DNA of 37,468 nucleotides from Chloroflexota bacterium (lineage in GTDB: Bacteria; Chloroflexota; Dehalococcoidia; Lucifugimonadales; Australimonadaceae): the NCBI GenBank assembly GCA_002719775.1, contig PBEP01000016.1:1-37468 (forward strand), written 5' to 3'. The notes below the pieces were generated by a model, which saw only the letters and a list, made by a program, of their open reading frames with translations, had not been told where the DNA came from and did no database searches. A program made the translations under genes and the position numbers. Below, one piece after another: positions 1-8,740 of this stretch (position 1 is the stretch's first letter; the number at the start of each line of letters is the position of its first letter).

Positions 1-390
1 AGCGATCACTACAACTCCGAAAACATCTATAAATACATCCATTGAATCGTTGATGCAGTCAAGTTTTGGATTAGGGTGACGATCTAGAATTTGAAAATAA
101 GTAGCCTGCAGTGTATTGGGCATAACTGAAGTGTCTGTGGCGGTGGTTGCTGGTGTGGGGGTCGGCTCGCTTGGAACAGCCTGAACTTGTTCAAGTTCTT
201 GAAGTCTCGCATCATTATCATTCGAATTGGGCATAACTGAAGCGTCTGTGGCGGTGGTTGTTGGTGTGGCGGTCGGCACGCTTGGGACAGCCTGAACTTG
301 TTCAAGTTCTTGAACTCTCGCATCATTATCATTCGAACAACCGATGATACTCAGCATGCCTATAGCTAGGACAACAATTAGTACTTTCAT
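1..390 (-). CDS. Putative lipoprotein with 37-residue tandem repeat (3' end outside window)
   Basis: An open frame of 130 codons runs from an ATG at 390 to the window edge with no stop, so the gene is truncated. The product starts with a short hydrophobic stretch ending in a lipobox-like I-I-G-C (Cys18), which suggests a lipid-anchored exported protein. Residues 19-92 are two copies of a 37-residue unit: a charged, helix-prone part (NDNDAR.QELEQVQ) followed by a Pro/Thr-rich linker. The last 38 visible residues (TLQATYFQILD...) are not repeated and may begin the functional domain. I do not recognise the family. The Thr/Pro-rich spacer after the anchor suggests a tether holding a domain away from the membrane. 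No clear Shine-Dalgarno precedes the ATG. It lies downstream of tRNA-Val on the same strand. Confidence 0.6.
   Translation of the reverse strand, partial: MKVLIVVLAIGMLSIIGCSNDNDARVQELEQVQAVPSVPTATPTTTATDASVMPNSNDNDARLQELEQVQAVPSEPTPTPATTATDTSVMPNTLQATYFQILDRHPNPKLDCINDSMDVFIDVFGVVVIA
115..336 (-). repeat. Tandem duplication, 2 x 111 bp, in frame
   Basis: Positions 115-225 and 226-336 are two adjacent copies of a 111-bp unit that differ at only about six or seven positions. The period is exactly 37 codons, so the lipoprotein reading frame is preserved. The near-identity points to a recent duplication or ongoing copy-number variation in the spacer. Confidence 0.9.
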
Positions 391-442
391 AATAATTTAA
401 TCGCACGAGCCTCTGTCGCCGACTGATTCGTATCTAAAAGAG

Positions 443-519
443 TGGTGGGCGATAATGGACTCGAACCATTGACCTCCTGCGTGTAAAGCAGGCGCTCTAA
501 CCAACTGAGCTAATCGCCC
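443..519 (-). tRNA. tRNA-Val (anticodon TAC)
   Basis: The minus strand folds as a complete cloverleaf. The acceptor stem GGGCGAT (519-513) pairs with ATCGCCC, the D arm is AGCTCAGTTGGTTAGAGC, and the anticodon stem CCTGC/GCAGG carries the loop TTTACAC with anticodon TAC. The T arm contains GGTTCGAGTCC. Discriminator A and an encoded CCA occupy 446-443. It lies 42 bp downstream of the last gene of the polysaccharide locus on the same strand and may be processed from that transcript, since I see no separate promoter in the gap. Confidence 0.95.
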
Positions 520-561
520 TAAGCATAAGATGATAGTACTAAACGAGGTAATAAAACAGAG

Positions 562-1212
562 CTAGGAACTGCGGATACTTTTCGCGGGGATTCCTACTAC
601 TGTGTCTTCTAGTGCAACATCTTCCAACACTACAGCCCCCGCCCCAACAATTGCATCAGTCCCCAGAGTCAGTCCTTCCTTTATTACTGCTCCCGCGCCT
701 ACCCAAACCCTATCTGAAACAACAGAATCTCCCGCAACTACTGCTCTGGGGCTAATATGTGCACAAACACCTACCTTTACATTGTGCTCTATTACGGATG
801 ATGAATTTACAATTACCCCTTGTGCTATTTCCACTCCTGTATTAACTACAGCGAGAGGCATGATGACTGTACCCAACCCAATTAGAGTATTAGGAGCCAC
901 TACAGCAGACGGGTGAATTACTGTAGTAAGTTCTAGATTTGCATTAAGCAGCGAAAAAAGTTTTAAGTGGCGTTTCTGGTTATCACCAATTGCTACAATC
1001 AAACTCGCATCATTTTGGCTAAGTAGATCTGGTGCATCATTTGAATCCCCCAAGATATAAAACCCTTCAACTGTTTGTCCTAATTTTTCTTTATCATCGT
1101 CCAAGAATCCCAAAACACTTCTCCCAGAAGCCAAAACGGCTTGCGCTACTACTTGGCCATGTCCACCAGCGCCTAAAATCAGTACCGGTTTAGAATGAGT
1201 AGTGTCTGTCAT
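562..1212 (-). CDS. PglD/NeuD-family sugar O/N-acetyltransferase
   Basis: The product (216 aa) has an N-terminal Rossmann-like domain with LILGAGGHGQV (residues 11-21), which binds the nucleotide sugar in this family. A left-handed beta-helix of hexapeptide repeats follows from about residue 100 and binds acetyl-CoA. His143 in IEHN matches the catalytic base of PglD; a second His (152) follows. Length is typical. The family acetylates the 4-amino group of UDP-4-amino sugars (PglD) or sialic acids (NeuD). Its ATG overlaps the TGA of the upstream phosphoglycosyl transferase by 4 bp (ATGA), the same pairing as PglC/PglD in bacillosamine loci. Here it could serve that route, acetylate GDP-perosamine, or modify the product of the NeuA/NeuB-like genes. 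Exact substrate is not decidable from sequence. Confidence 0.85.
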   Translation of the reverse strand: MTDTTHSKPVLILGAGGHGQVVAQAVLASGRSVLGFLDDDKEKLGQTVEGFYILGDSNDAPDLLSQNDASLIVAIGDNQKRHLKLFSLLNANLELTTVIHPSAVVAPNTLIGLGTVIMPLAVVNTGVEIAQGVIVNSSSVIEHNVKVGVCAHISPRAVVAGDSVVSDRVWVGAGAVIKEGLTLGTDAIVGAGAVVLEDVALEDTVVGIPAKSIRSS

Positions 1213-1838
1213 TTAGTTTTCTTTTCTTCAGTATTACCTTCAAAAATAGGCATAGAAATATGCCCTTCTGCACTGATTCCTTTTCGACTAATAACCGCCC
1301 AGAAAGTTTTAAAGAAAATCTTGGCATCAAGCAGCAAAGACCAATTATCCACATAATCTAAGTCCAGTATGAACTTCTGATTCCAATTGACGCTATTTCT
1401 CCCATTTGCCAATCCCGGGCCAGCCATTCCAGGTGGCATTTCGTGTCTTCGCCATTGAGATTCGTCGTACCGATCTCTATATTGAGTTAATAAAGGGCGG
1501 GGCCCCACAATGCTCATTTGCCCTATTAGTACGTTAAACAACTCCGGAAGTTCATCAAAAGTCGTCTTGCGCAAAAATGAACCAACTTTAGTGATCCTTT
1601 TGTCATCTGAAAGTAGTTGGCCATCTGAATCATAACTTTCAGTCATTGTTCTAAATTTGAAAATTCTGAATTCGGAGCCCTGAAGTCCAATACGGGGTTG
1701 GCGGAAGAAAACAGGGCTGCCCATTGATTTCTTTACCAATATTGCGGAGAAGATCAACAAAGGCGACAGGAATATCAATAAGAACAATGAAAGTCCAATA
1801 TCACAAACTCTCTTAATTATTAGTCCGGATTTTTTCAC
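1209..1838 (-). CDS. Initiating sugar-phosphate transferase (PglC/WcaJ-type bacterial sugar transferase)
   Basis: A 209-residue monotopic phosphoglycosyl transferase of the short PglC size class. It has an N-terminal hydrophobic re-entrant helix (about 12-35), KFRTM (61-65), the catalytic Asp-Glu in DELPEL (95-100), GPRPL (112-116) and a variant of the PGITG..NGRN signature (PGMAGPGLANGRN). The family transfers a sugar 1-phosphate from a UDP-sugar to undecaprenyl phosphate at the inner membrane, the first step of glycan assembly. The start is GTG at 1838, 7 bp after the upstream glycosyltransferase; its stop overlaps the acetyltransferase start. With the acetyltransferase downstream, a UDP-diNAcBac-like first sugar is plausible but not proven. 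Confidence 0.88.
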   Translation of the reverse strand: MKKSGLIIKRVCDIGLSLFLLIFLSPLLIFSAILVKKSMGSPVFFRQPRIGLQGSEFRIFKFRTMTESYDSDGQLLSDDKRITKVGSFLRKTTFDELPELFNVLIGQMSIVGPRPLLTQYRDRYDESQWRRHEMPPGMAGPGLANGRNSVNWNQKFILDLDYVDNWSLLLDAKIFFKTFWAVISRKGISAEGHISMPIFEGNTEEKKTK

Positions 1839-1845
1839 TTGAAGC

Positions 1846-3054
1846 TCATTCCAAAACTTCGATTAGCTGGTTTGCCAATTTTTCTCTATCAAAGTTGCTA
1901 GTCGCTAGGCGCCTAGCATTACGTCCCATTTCTTTCACTATATCTGGATTGTCTCGAAGAAACTCAATTCTCTCAACGAGGTCATTGGGGTTTTCGGGGT
2001 CAACATAAAATCCAATTTTGTAATCTTCCACCAGTGATTGTAACCATCCAGGAGTATTAACAATTGCTGCTCGGCCGGCTGCAAACGTATCAAATAGTTT
2101 ATTCGGGGAACACGTATGCAAGACAGGTAGGTTTTTGTAAATAGTCATACCAACATCTGATGCTGCTAGCAAATCAGCAACTGCAGATTTATCAGGCACT
2201 TGGGAAGAGAAAATAACATTGGAAAGTTTATTTTCTCTAGCTTTTTCCTCGAATTCAATTCGTCTCTTTCCCGCACCATGAAGCACGAAAATTATATTAT
2301 TTTCATTCTTATTTTTTAATAATAAAGCCGCTTCTAGCACTATTCCTAAATCGTTAGCTTCCCCCATAGAACCAAAGTAGGAACAAACAAACCTATCTTC
2401 TATTTTCAACGCTTTTCTTGCTTTTCCTGGATCCAAATCAGGCGAAAATAAATCAAGATCGGCTGCATTCGGGATCATGCTAATCTTTGACTCTTGAATA
2501 CCTCTTTTGATAATGCCCTCTTTCATTCCTGGCGAAAGTGCAACAATATGTTTTGCTTTTTTGTAAAGAAATAATTCTAAGCTTTTTGCTGCAGCTCTCA
2601 AAAACGGATTCCTAAGTGCTCCCATTTGAATTGGCGCCTCTGGCCATAAATCACGAACCTCAAACACCATTGGAACCCTAAATCTTGCGCTAGCTATTAT
2701 TCCGGGTATACCTATTGTCAGGGGTGTAGATGTAGCAAAAATTACATCAGGCTTCTTTACGGTCAGAGTTATAATAGAGCTAATAGCAGCGAAAGCTAAG
2801 AACTTAGTAACACGGGAAAAATACCCTAGTCCAGTGCCTTTTACATAGTCGCTATACCCGCCTCGCACTTCAATAACATCAATACCAGCCACTTTGGATT
2901 TTCTCGTGATTTTCCAACCCAGATCAGATGATGATGAAGTCATTATTGTGACTCGATGGCCAGCCCTCACCATTCTTTTTGCAAATTCGAAAGATCGTGT
3001 ACCTCCTATATCGGAACGTGTCCTGAAATATTGATGGAGGTATAAAATATTCAA
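1846..3054 (-). CDS. Glycosyltransferase family 4, WbuB-like
   Basis: A 402-residue GT-B glycosyltransferase that begins MNILYLHQYFRTRSDIGGTR, the start typical of WbuB-type GT4 enzymes. The Gly-rich acceptor loop and the C-terminal donor-binding region (VGMTIYK...SPNKLFDTFAAGRA.., then N..GW) are present. It should add a sugar to the lipid-linked acceptor on the cytoplasmic face of the membrane. The start is TTG at 3054, overlapping the TGA of the heparinase-like gene by 4 bp, so translation is likely coupled. WbuB-type enzymes are often found directly beside an initiating transferase in O-antigen loci, as here. Donor sugar unknown. Confidence 0.85.
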   Translation of the reverse strand: MNILYLHQYFRTRSDIGGTRSFEFAKRMVRAGHRVTIMTSSSSDLGWKITRKSKVAGIDVIEVRGGYSDYVKGTGLGYFSRVTKFLAFAAISSIITLTVKKPDVIFATSTPLTIGIPGIIASARFRVPMVFEVRDLWPEAPIQMGALRNPFLRAAAKSLELFLYKKAKHIVALSPGMKEGIIKRGIQESKISMIPNAADLDLFSPDLDPGKARKALKIEDRFVCSYFGSMGEANDLGIVLEAALLLKNKNENNIIFVLHGAGKRRIEFEEKARENKLSNVIFSSQVPDKSAVADLLAASDVGMTIYKNLPVLHTCSPNKLFDTFAAGRAAIVNTPGWLQSLVEDYKIGFYVDPENPNDLVERIEFLRDNPDIVKEMGRNARRLATSNFDREKLANQLIEVLE

Positions 3055-5252
3055 TTCAGATCCCCAAAAGTTAGCTTAGATTCAGTCTGATCAGCTCTAG
3101 AAATTATTACTTTTATAGGCGTATTTATTGCTGATGGCTGTAAGTAGTCAATAGTGATATCGGTACGGTCTTTGAGTTGGATTTTTGTCTTATTTTGATG
3201 TATTTCAACAGAATCACTTTTTGAAAAGGTAAATGCAGTGGCAAATCGCGTTAATCCCTTTGCCGTTCCTGTCATTTCAAATGAAAAGGCAGGTTCTAAA
3301 ATTCCATATGTTGGTGACCACCAACCTTGAGTGTCCTGATTGGCTGCATTACTTTTCAAACTCAACTTGGTGTCATCCATACCCCAACAGTTAGTATGCA
3401 ATTTTGCACCAAGCGCTAAATTGAGCAATGAACCCTCACCAGCGCTCTGAATTTCTCCATCCACAGAATTCAAAAGCCAATGTAAAGTCGCTTCATATTT
3501 ACTCGAGCCAATCAAATCATCAACAATAAGCCACGTATGGTTTTCAATCCTGATGATTGTTCTTCGATGAGTGGTTTTAGATTTGGTTGCCCCATATCCG
3601 TAATGTTCACCCTGAAAAACTTCGATACTCTTATTCTCATCATTCCTAAATGTTATTTCTTTCGACTCTGTCCAGTTAAACCACATAAACCTTGGTCCGC
3701 GTTCCATTTGGTTTAATTTGTTGACAGAAATTGTGTTATGGGCAGTTGTGTCCGACAGGCCTATGTTCCAAGGAGGCTCAGCATAGTAACGATATGTTCC
3801 TGGATCTAATGCAATATTTAAACCTTTATGCCACAAATCCATATGAAGCATATCAGCTTGACCAGGGCGATGCTGATGAGAATGGCACCTTACCATTGCA
3901 AAACTTGGTTCAGATCTCATAGCGTAGTAGCCACCTTCTGTTGCGGCAAAGCTTCTTTGCTCTTTTTGTTGCTCTGTTGCGGCTAAAATTTCAATACCAG
4001 TCAACCAAATAGCGTGTTCTTCCCATGCACCTTTCCCGTAGATACGGGCCTGATCCAACAACCAAAAAGCACTAGCTATGGAAGGTCGATAATCTAAATA
4101 ACCGCAGGTAGAAATAGGTAAAACCAGCGCACCATCGTTATTGCCATAATTCGGCACATGCCCAGATTCTTTATCCTGGAAGTGGTAAATAAATTCTGCC
4201 GCTCTTTGGACTTTCGATTTCAATTTTTCAGGGATATTACGGTTGAAAGCTTTAGCTAAACTTAAAACCCACAGATAATTATCCAGCATAACCCTGTGAT
4301 AATTCATTGAATTTTGAATATATGAACCGTCATCAGCGATCTGTGCGTCTGCAGCTTTAGATAAGATTTTAATCCCTCGGTCATACCACCGCTTAGAATC
4401 TGATAGTTCAGGGAATAGCAAACCAACTGTCCAAAGTCCTACTCCTTCACTGATGACATGGTTATTCCTTTGAAGTTCTGCGTACTTATGACCCCGGTCT
4501 ATCCTTGATGCCTGTGTGGCTATCGCTCCTACTAATTTGAAAATACGTTCTGGGGTGGACGCAGGTGAGTATTTGAACGCATTCAATGCAAAACACCATG
4601 CCATAATGCGCAAGGAAATTTCCTGCCCATCTTTCCAATTAGGGCCAGAATTTGGATGATTTTCAATAATCCAATTTTCAGCGATTTCCCAGAATTTCTC
4701 AGGTAACTTTTCATTTCCTGATACGTAATATGCTCGTGCAAGTTTGTAGGCGAAAGAAAACCTGGCGGGTTCCCAAATATATTTAATATCACCTGTTTTG
4801 GTTGAATATACTGGAATTGAACTCCAATGATCTGAGCGTTCGACAAATTGGCCAGTGAACGGATTTTTATGCCAACCGTAATCAGGAAAAACTTTGACTG
4901 TATCACCTGAAAAATATTCAATTTTCCCATCCAGGATTTCTTCAGCTTCACCTATCAGTTTAGCCAATGAATCTTCCCCTAAAGTACTTGTAATAGCCAA
5001 GGCTATTGCTTTCCTGTCTTCTGAAGGAAAAGACCAGTCATGAATTGAAGATCTCTCATAATAGCCTAAGGCATCTTGCGGGTAGTCAGGTTTTATCCAT
5101 TTTGATAATTCTTGTTCTGACCAATTCGTTTGTGGGAATTTTATTTTCAACAGACCAATACGTAAGGTGACCTCGTATAAAATACGTTGAACAGTCCAAA
5201 GCATGCCAAAATCAGCAATTGAATTCCGCAAAATTTTAATTATTCTAAACAC
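3051..5252 (-). CDS. Heparinase II/III-family protein
   Basis: A 733-residue protein with an N-terminal alpha-helical toroid, including RNNHVISEG (about 262-270) and MNYHR (316-320), followed by a beta-sandwich heparinase II/III C-terminal region with HMDLWHKGLNIALDPGTYRY and the TTAHNTI motif. Characterised relatives are eliminases that cut uronic-acid-containing polysaccharides. The N-terminus (MFRIIKILRNS) has no signal peptide, so a cytoplasmic role is more likely than secretion. Starts at GTG 5252, 89 bp after the aminotransferase gene, one of the few real gaps in the operon. Its place beside a WbuB-type transferase is a known arrangement whose function is unsettled: chain trimming, quality control or a non-lytic role are all possible. 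The two UDP-sugar dehydrogenases in the locus would provide uronic acid residues. Confidence 0.85.
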   Translation of the reverse strand: MFRIIKILRNSIADFGMLWTVQRILYEVTLRIGLLKIKFPQTNWSEQELSKWIKPDYPQDALGYYERSSIHDWSFPSEDRKAIALAITSTLGEDSLAKLIGEAEEILDGKIEYFSGDTVKVFPDYGWHKNPFTGQFVERSDHWSSIPVYSTKTGDIKYIWEPARFSFAYKLARAYYVSGNEKLPEKFWEIAENWIIENHPNSGPNWKDGQEISLRIMAWCFALNAFKYSPASTPERIFKLVGAIATQASRIDRGHKYAELQRNNHVISEGVGLWTVGLLFPELSDSKRWYDRGIKILSKAADAQIADDGSYIQNSMNYHRVMLDNYLWVLSLAKAFNRNIPEKLKSKVQRAAEFIYHFQDKESGHVPNYGNNDGALVLPISTCGYLDYRPSIASAFWLLDQARIYGKGAWEEHAIWLTGIEILAATEQQKEQRSFAATEGGYYAMRSEPSFAMVRCHSHQHRPGQADMLHMDLWHKGLNIALDPGTYRYYAEPPWNIGLSDTTAHNTISVNKLNQMERGPRFMWFNWTESKEITFRNDENKSIEVFQGEHYGYGATKSKTTHRRTIIRIENHTWLIVDDLIGSSKYEATLHWLLNSVDGEIQSAGEGSLLNLALGAKLHTNCWGMDDTKLSLKSNAANQDTQGWWSPTYGILEPAFSFEMTGTAKGLTRFATAFTFSKSDSVEIHQNKTKIQLKDRTDITIDYLQPSAINTPIKVIISRADQTESKLTFGDLN

Positions 5253-5341
5253 ACTTTCAGAATACGAAGCTAACGTTTTAGAGTCACTGGGATTTACTCA
5301 CAAGTTCACTAAATAGAAAAGGTAGAATAAAAGGAGCAGCC

Positions 5342-6595
5342 CTATACTTTTATATAGCGTTCAGCCAATTTGAGCACATGGTCTAAATCAGATCCACTAA
5401 TAGAAGTTGGCAAGTTAATGCAAAGTTTGGCTATGTTTTCAGCATTTGGGCAAGATCCCCATCTATAGCCTGCAGCATCAAAGTCGCTGCTTTCAGGATG
5501 AAGCGGAGCTTGGAACCACTGACCAAGTTCGATTTGTTGCTTAGCAAATTGAACTACAAGCTTTTGCTTATCTCTGGTAAGAATTGGGAATCTCAATAAA
5601 GGAATATCGGGATTCTCAAGACCAAAAAGCTCTGAATAAGCATTAACCGCTTTACGACGCCTCGACTCTATCTCACCTATTCTGTCTATTTGCCGAAGCA
5701 GCAAATACGCTTGAGGGTTTGAAAGACGCCTGATTGGGTTTTTAGGTTCAAAGCCCTTCTCGTCACTCTCAGAAATCGAATGATTAAGAATGCCCAGTCT
5801 TAACAGGATTGCAAAAATATATCTACCTAAACCAACTATATTTGGATGATACAAAATACTAGCTAAGAGAACATGATTTGCGATGAGTATTTCAGCAAAT
5901 AGTGAATGTGTAGGCGTTTGTTTCTTAATTTGATTAACAGAATTTGCTATTTCAGGATTGTTTGTAGCGACAGCGCCTCCCCAGAAACTTGTAAGCGGCT
6001 TGCTATTTTCAAATGAAAAAAAAGCAGCATCTGAATTTAAACCAGGTGCGCTGCCATCAGGCCATTTACCTATGGCATGAGCTGAATCTTCTATTACACG
6101 AATACCTCTAGTTCTTGCTATGCTGATGATTTCATCCACGCGATCCTGATATCCATATGTATGCTGCGTCACAATTACTTTAGTATTGTTATTAATCGCA
6201 GCCTTCAATTCTTCAATATCGATCAAATAATCAGCACCTACATCTACATAAACTGGCTTTGCTCCAAGATGAATTACGGCATATGGGACAACTACACAGG
6301 TGTAACCAGGCACAATCACTTCGTCTCCCGGGCCAACGTTCATTGCCTGCAAAATTGCCCTAAAGGCAACTCTGCCCCCAGAGAAAGAAACTACATTTTC
6401 AACACCTAACACTTGCGAAATTTTCGTCTCGAATTTTACGACTTGGTCATCTCTACTCAAACCGATCATTCGGAATAATATCCATTTAGCTAACCCAAAA
6501 TAATCGGAAAGTTTTAGAGTGATAAAAGACCATCGAATTTCACGAAATCTCTTTCTGACTATCAAAAGCCTTAAATGCCAGAATAATTTCTTCAT
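5342..6595 (-). CDS. DegT/DnrJ/EryC1/StrS-family aminotransferase (second of two)
   Basis: A PLP-dependent sugar aminotransferase homologue of 417 aa from the ATG at 6595. That ATG overlaps the TGA of the preceding aminotransferase gene by 4 bp (ATGA), so I prefer it to an upstream in-frame start at 6625. The fold-type-I hallmarks are GDEVIVPGYTCVVVP, the PLP-ring Asp in VIEDSAHAIG, and the Schiff-base Lys in SFENSKPLTSFWGG (about K199). The usual motif is S-x-x-x-x-K-x-x-x-x-G-E-G-G; here the tail reads SFWGG, as in a divergent subfamily. A basic, hydrophobic N-terminal extension of about 45 residues precedes the core and may bind the membrane. It could be the PglE-like partner of the dehydratase at 27430-29283; substrate uncertain. 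Confidence 0.82.
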   Translation of the reverse strand: MKKLFWHLRLLIVRKRFREIRWSFITLKLSDYFGLAKWILFRMIGLSRDDQVVKFETKISQVLGVENVVSFSGGRVAFRAILQAMNVGPGDEVIVPGYTCVVVPYAVIHLGAKPVYVDVGADYLIDIEELKAAINNNTKVIVTQHTYGYQDRVDEIISIARTRGIRVIEDSAHAIGKWPDGSAPGLNSDAAFFSFENSKPLTSFWGGAVATNNPEIANSVNQIKKQTPTHSLFAEILIANHVLLASILYHPNIVGLGRYIFAILLRLGILNHSISESDEKGFEPKNPIRRLSNPQAYLLLRQIDRIGEIESRRRKAVNAYSELFGLENPDIPLLRFPILTRDKQKLVVQFAKQQIELGQWFQAPLHPESSDFDAAGYRWGSCPNAENIAKLCINLPTSISGSDLDHVLKLAERYIKV

Positions 6596-7686
6596 TGATT
6601 CAAAATGCTCAAAGTTGCATCGCAAATATATTTAATATCACTATCTTTTAATGAAATAGCGCTGGGCAAATTAATTCCGTTCTTAGATAACTCTTCAGCG
6701 ACTGGAAATGATTCTTTGCTCAAATAGGGAGGTAATTCATGCATAGGTATAAAAAATGGACGAGTTTCTATTTCCATTTCAGAGAGCAGCACCATTAATC
6801 TGCTAGCTGAAATTGGAGCGCTACTGGTAAGCACAACGCTTGTTAACCAGTTAACAGGCTTTGCCCAGGGTTGACTGACTTGAAATTTGAGTGGGGCTTT
6901 TACGAGGTATTTTTTGTATTTTTGCAAAATCACCTCCTTTTTTTCAACAATCTCATCTATTCTTTCAAGTTGGGCCAATCCAACAGCAGCTGATAAATTT
7001 GTCATGCGATAGTTATATCCAATCACAGGGTGCCAATAACGGCGGTCTTGGTGAGTGCCTTGATCTCTATATTGTTTTACCAAATATGCTAAATCATCAG
7101 AATTAGTAGTCACCATACCCCCTTCCCCAGTAGTCAGAATTTTATTTCCATAAAAGCTGAAACAGTTTATGTCACCCAGTGAACCCACCCTCTCATCTAA
7201 ACAAAATGCACCATGTGCTTCAGCAGCATCTTCTATCAAGTAAAGATTATTAAGTGTACATATGCTTCTCAGCTCTTGAACATTTGCTGGATGGCCATAC
7301 AGATGTACTGCAATTATCGCTTTAGTCTTCGATGTAATTTTTTTATTGACTTGTTCTGGATCCATTGCCCAATAATCAGGGTCAACATCTACAAACACGG
7401 GAGTAGCACCACAATACACTACGGCATTAGCTGTAGCCACAAATGTAAGGTCTGGAACAATCACTTCGTCACCTGGGCTGATTCCAAGGGCTATTAGTGC
7501 TAAATGAAGAGCTGTTGTTCCGTTGGATGTAGCAAGGGCATGTTTTACACCACAGTGATCAGCGTAGTGTGATTCAAAATCTCGGACGTAAGAACCCATT
7601 GATGAAACTTCAGAATTATCCAGAGCATCATTCACATATCGCTTCTCTTGATCGCCAATTGAAGCTTCTGTAACTCTATATTTCAT
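6592..7686 (-). CDS. Sugar aminotransferase, GDP-perosamine synthase-like
   Basis: A 364-residue DegT/DnrJ/EryC1/StrS aminotransferase. SNGTTALHLAL, GDEVIVPDLTFVATANAV, IEDAAEAHGA and FSFYGNKILTTGEGG (Schiff-base Lys182) closely follow RfbE/Per proteins that convert GDP-4-keto-6-deoxymannose plus glutamate to GDP-perosamine. The GDP-mannose 4,6-dehydratase that makes that substrate lies directly upstream with a 4-bp ATGA overlap, which strongly supports this role. The downstream aminotransferase also overlaps by 4 bp. Full length, with no missing catalytic residue seen. Confidence 0.85.
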   Translation of the reverse strand: MKYRVTEASIGDQEKRYVNDALDNSEVSSMGSYVRDFESHYADHCGVKHALATSNGTTALHLALIALGISPGDEVIVPDLTFVATANAVVYCGATPVFVDVDPDYWAMDPEQVNKKITSKTKAIIAVHLYGHPANVQELRSICTLNNLYLIEDAAEAHGAFCLDERVGSLGDINCFSFYGNKILTTGEGGMVTTNSDDLAYLVKQYRDQGTHQDRRYWHPVIGYNYRMTNLSAAVGLAQLERIDEIVEKKEVILQKYKKYLVKAPLKFQVSQPWAKPVNWLTSVVLTSSAPISASRLMVLLSEMEIETRPFFIPMHELPPYLSKESFPVAEELSKNGINLPSAISLKDSDIKYICDATLSILNQ

Positions 7687-8738
7687 TTTTGAGGTCCGCG
7701 GGTTAAGAAAACAGACTCACTAGGATAACTTGGCGCATCCCAAGGGAAAACTTCTCCATCAATCCTTCTGCGCCATCTGTCGTAATCAGCAGCTGTCATT
7801 GATTCAATCAATTCCTTAAATGACGTAGCTGGATTCCAATCGAAATCTGCTTTAGCTTTACTTGAATCACCTACAAGATTATGAACATCTAAAGGCCTCA
7901 TTTGCCTTTTATCAACTGTTACATACTTTTGCCAGTCAATTCCCAATGACTCAAATGCTGTGACCAAAACGTCCTGAACGGAATAAGATAAACCAGTAGC
8001 AATCACATAATCACTAGGCTTATCAAGCTGTAACATTTTCCACATTGCCTGCACGTATTCAGCTGCAAAACCCCAATCTCTGCGTGCTTCTAGGTTCCCT
8101 AGTTCTAGTTTATTTCGTAAGCCGAGGGAAATCTGTGCAGCTGCGTTTGTAATTTTCCTAGTAACGAATTCTAAACCTCGCAATGGGGATTCATGGTTAA
8201 ACAAAATGCCATTTGCAGCAAATAACCCATACCCTTCTCTGTATATCCTGACTAAATTGTAAGCATAGAGCTTCCCAGCTGCGTACGGTGAAACTGGCAG
8301 CATTGGTGTTTCCTCTGTGAGCCCTCTTTCAACATTTGCAACATTGCCATAAATTTCAGAAGAAGAGGCCTGATATATACGTATCTTAGGATTAATACTG
8401 CGCACTACTTCTAGTACTCTTGCGGCCCCTAACCCATCTACATCCCCTGTAAGTAAAGGAGCTTCAAAGGACGCACCCACAAAGGATTGCGCACCTAGGT
8501 TATAAATTTCATCAGGCTCTGAAACCGTGACCGCTTCTAGCAGGCTCGCCATATCATTTAGATCGGCGTGAAGGAAATTTATTTTGTCTATTACAGCAAG
8601 TGCATCAAGGCGCCAGAAATTAGGAGTAGAAGAGCGTCTATAGGTTCCAAAAACCTCATACTCTTGGTCCAGCAAAAATTTTGCTAAGTAAGCGCCATCC
8701 TGGCCGGTAACTCCTGTAATTAAAGCACGTTTAGTCAT
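7683..8738 (-). CDS. gmd: GDP-mannose 4,6-dehydratase
   Basis: A 351-residue extended short-chain dehydrogenase with GVTGQDGAYLA (9-19) for NADP, the GMD-typical YRRSS, YNLGAQSFVG and QASSSEIYG segments, and the Tyr152-x3-Lys156 pair in SPYAAGK. Ser126 stands where many GMDs have the catalytic Thr, a conservative change. NHESPLRG, EFVTRKI and LGNLEARRDWG fix the family. The enzyme makes GDP-4-keto-6-deoxy-D-mannose, the precursor of perosamine, fucose and rhamnose. Its stop overlaps the perosamine-synthase start by 4 bp. No GDP-fucose synthase or GDP-4-keto-6-deoxymannose reductase is seen, which favours the perosamine branch. Confidence 0.93.
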   Translation of the reverse strand: MTKRALITGVTGQDGAYLAKFLLDQEYEVFGTYRRSSTPNFWRLDALAVIDKINFLHADLNDMASLLEAVTVSEPDEIYNLGAQSFVGASFEAPLLTGDVDGLGAARVLEVVRSINPKIRIYQASSSEIYGNVANVERGLTEETPMLPVSPYAAGKLYAYNLVRIYREGYGLFAANGILFNHESPLRGLEFVTRKITNAAAQISLGLRNKLELGNLEARRDWGFAAEYVQAMWKMLQLDKPSDYVIATGLSYSVQDVLVTAFESLGIDWQKYVTVDKRQMRPLDVHNLVGDSSKAKADFDWNPATSFKELIESMTAADYDRWRRRIDGEVFPWDAPSYPSESVFLTRGPQK

Positions 8739-8740
8739 TT

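Noticed and set aside
84-332. 82-residue minus-strand ORF with a repeated, Arg/Gln/Pro-rich sequence
   Set aside because: It is an out-of-frame reading of the tandem repeat inside the lipoprotein gene, whose own frame has a start, a lipobox and runs to the window edge.
115-336. Possible start of a CRISPR-like array
   Set aside because: Only two adjacent 111-bp units without spacers, in a coding frame.
514-526. TATGCT-like -10 just before tRNA-Val
   Set aside because: It would start transcription inside the tRNA and there is no -35; the tRNA is more likely processed from a longer transcript or uses an unseen promoter.
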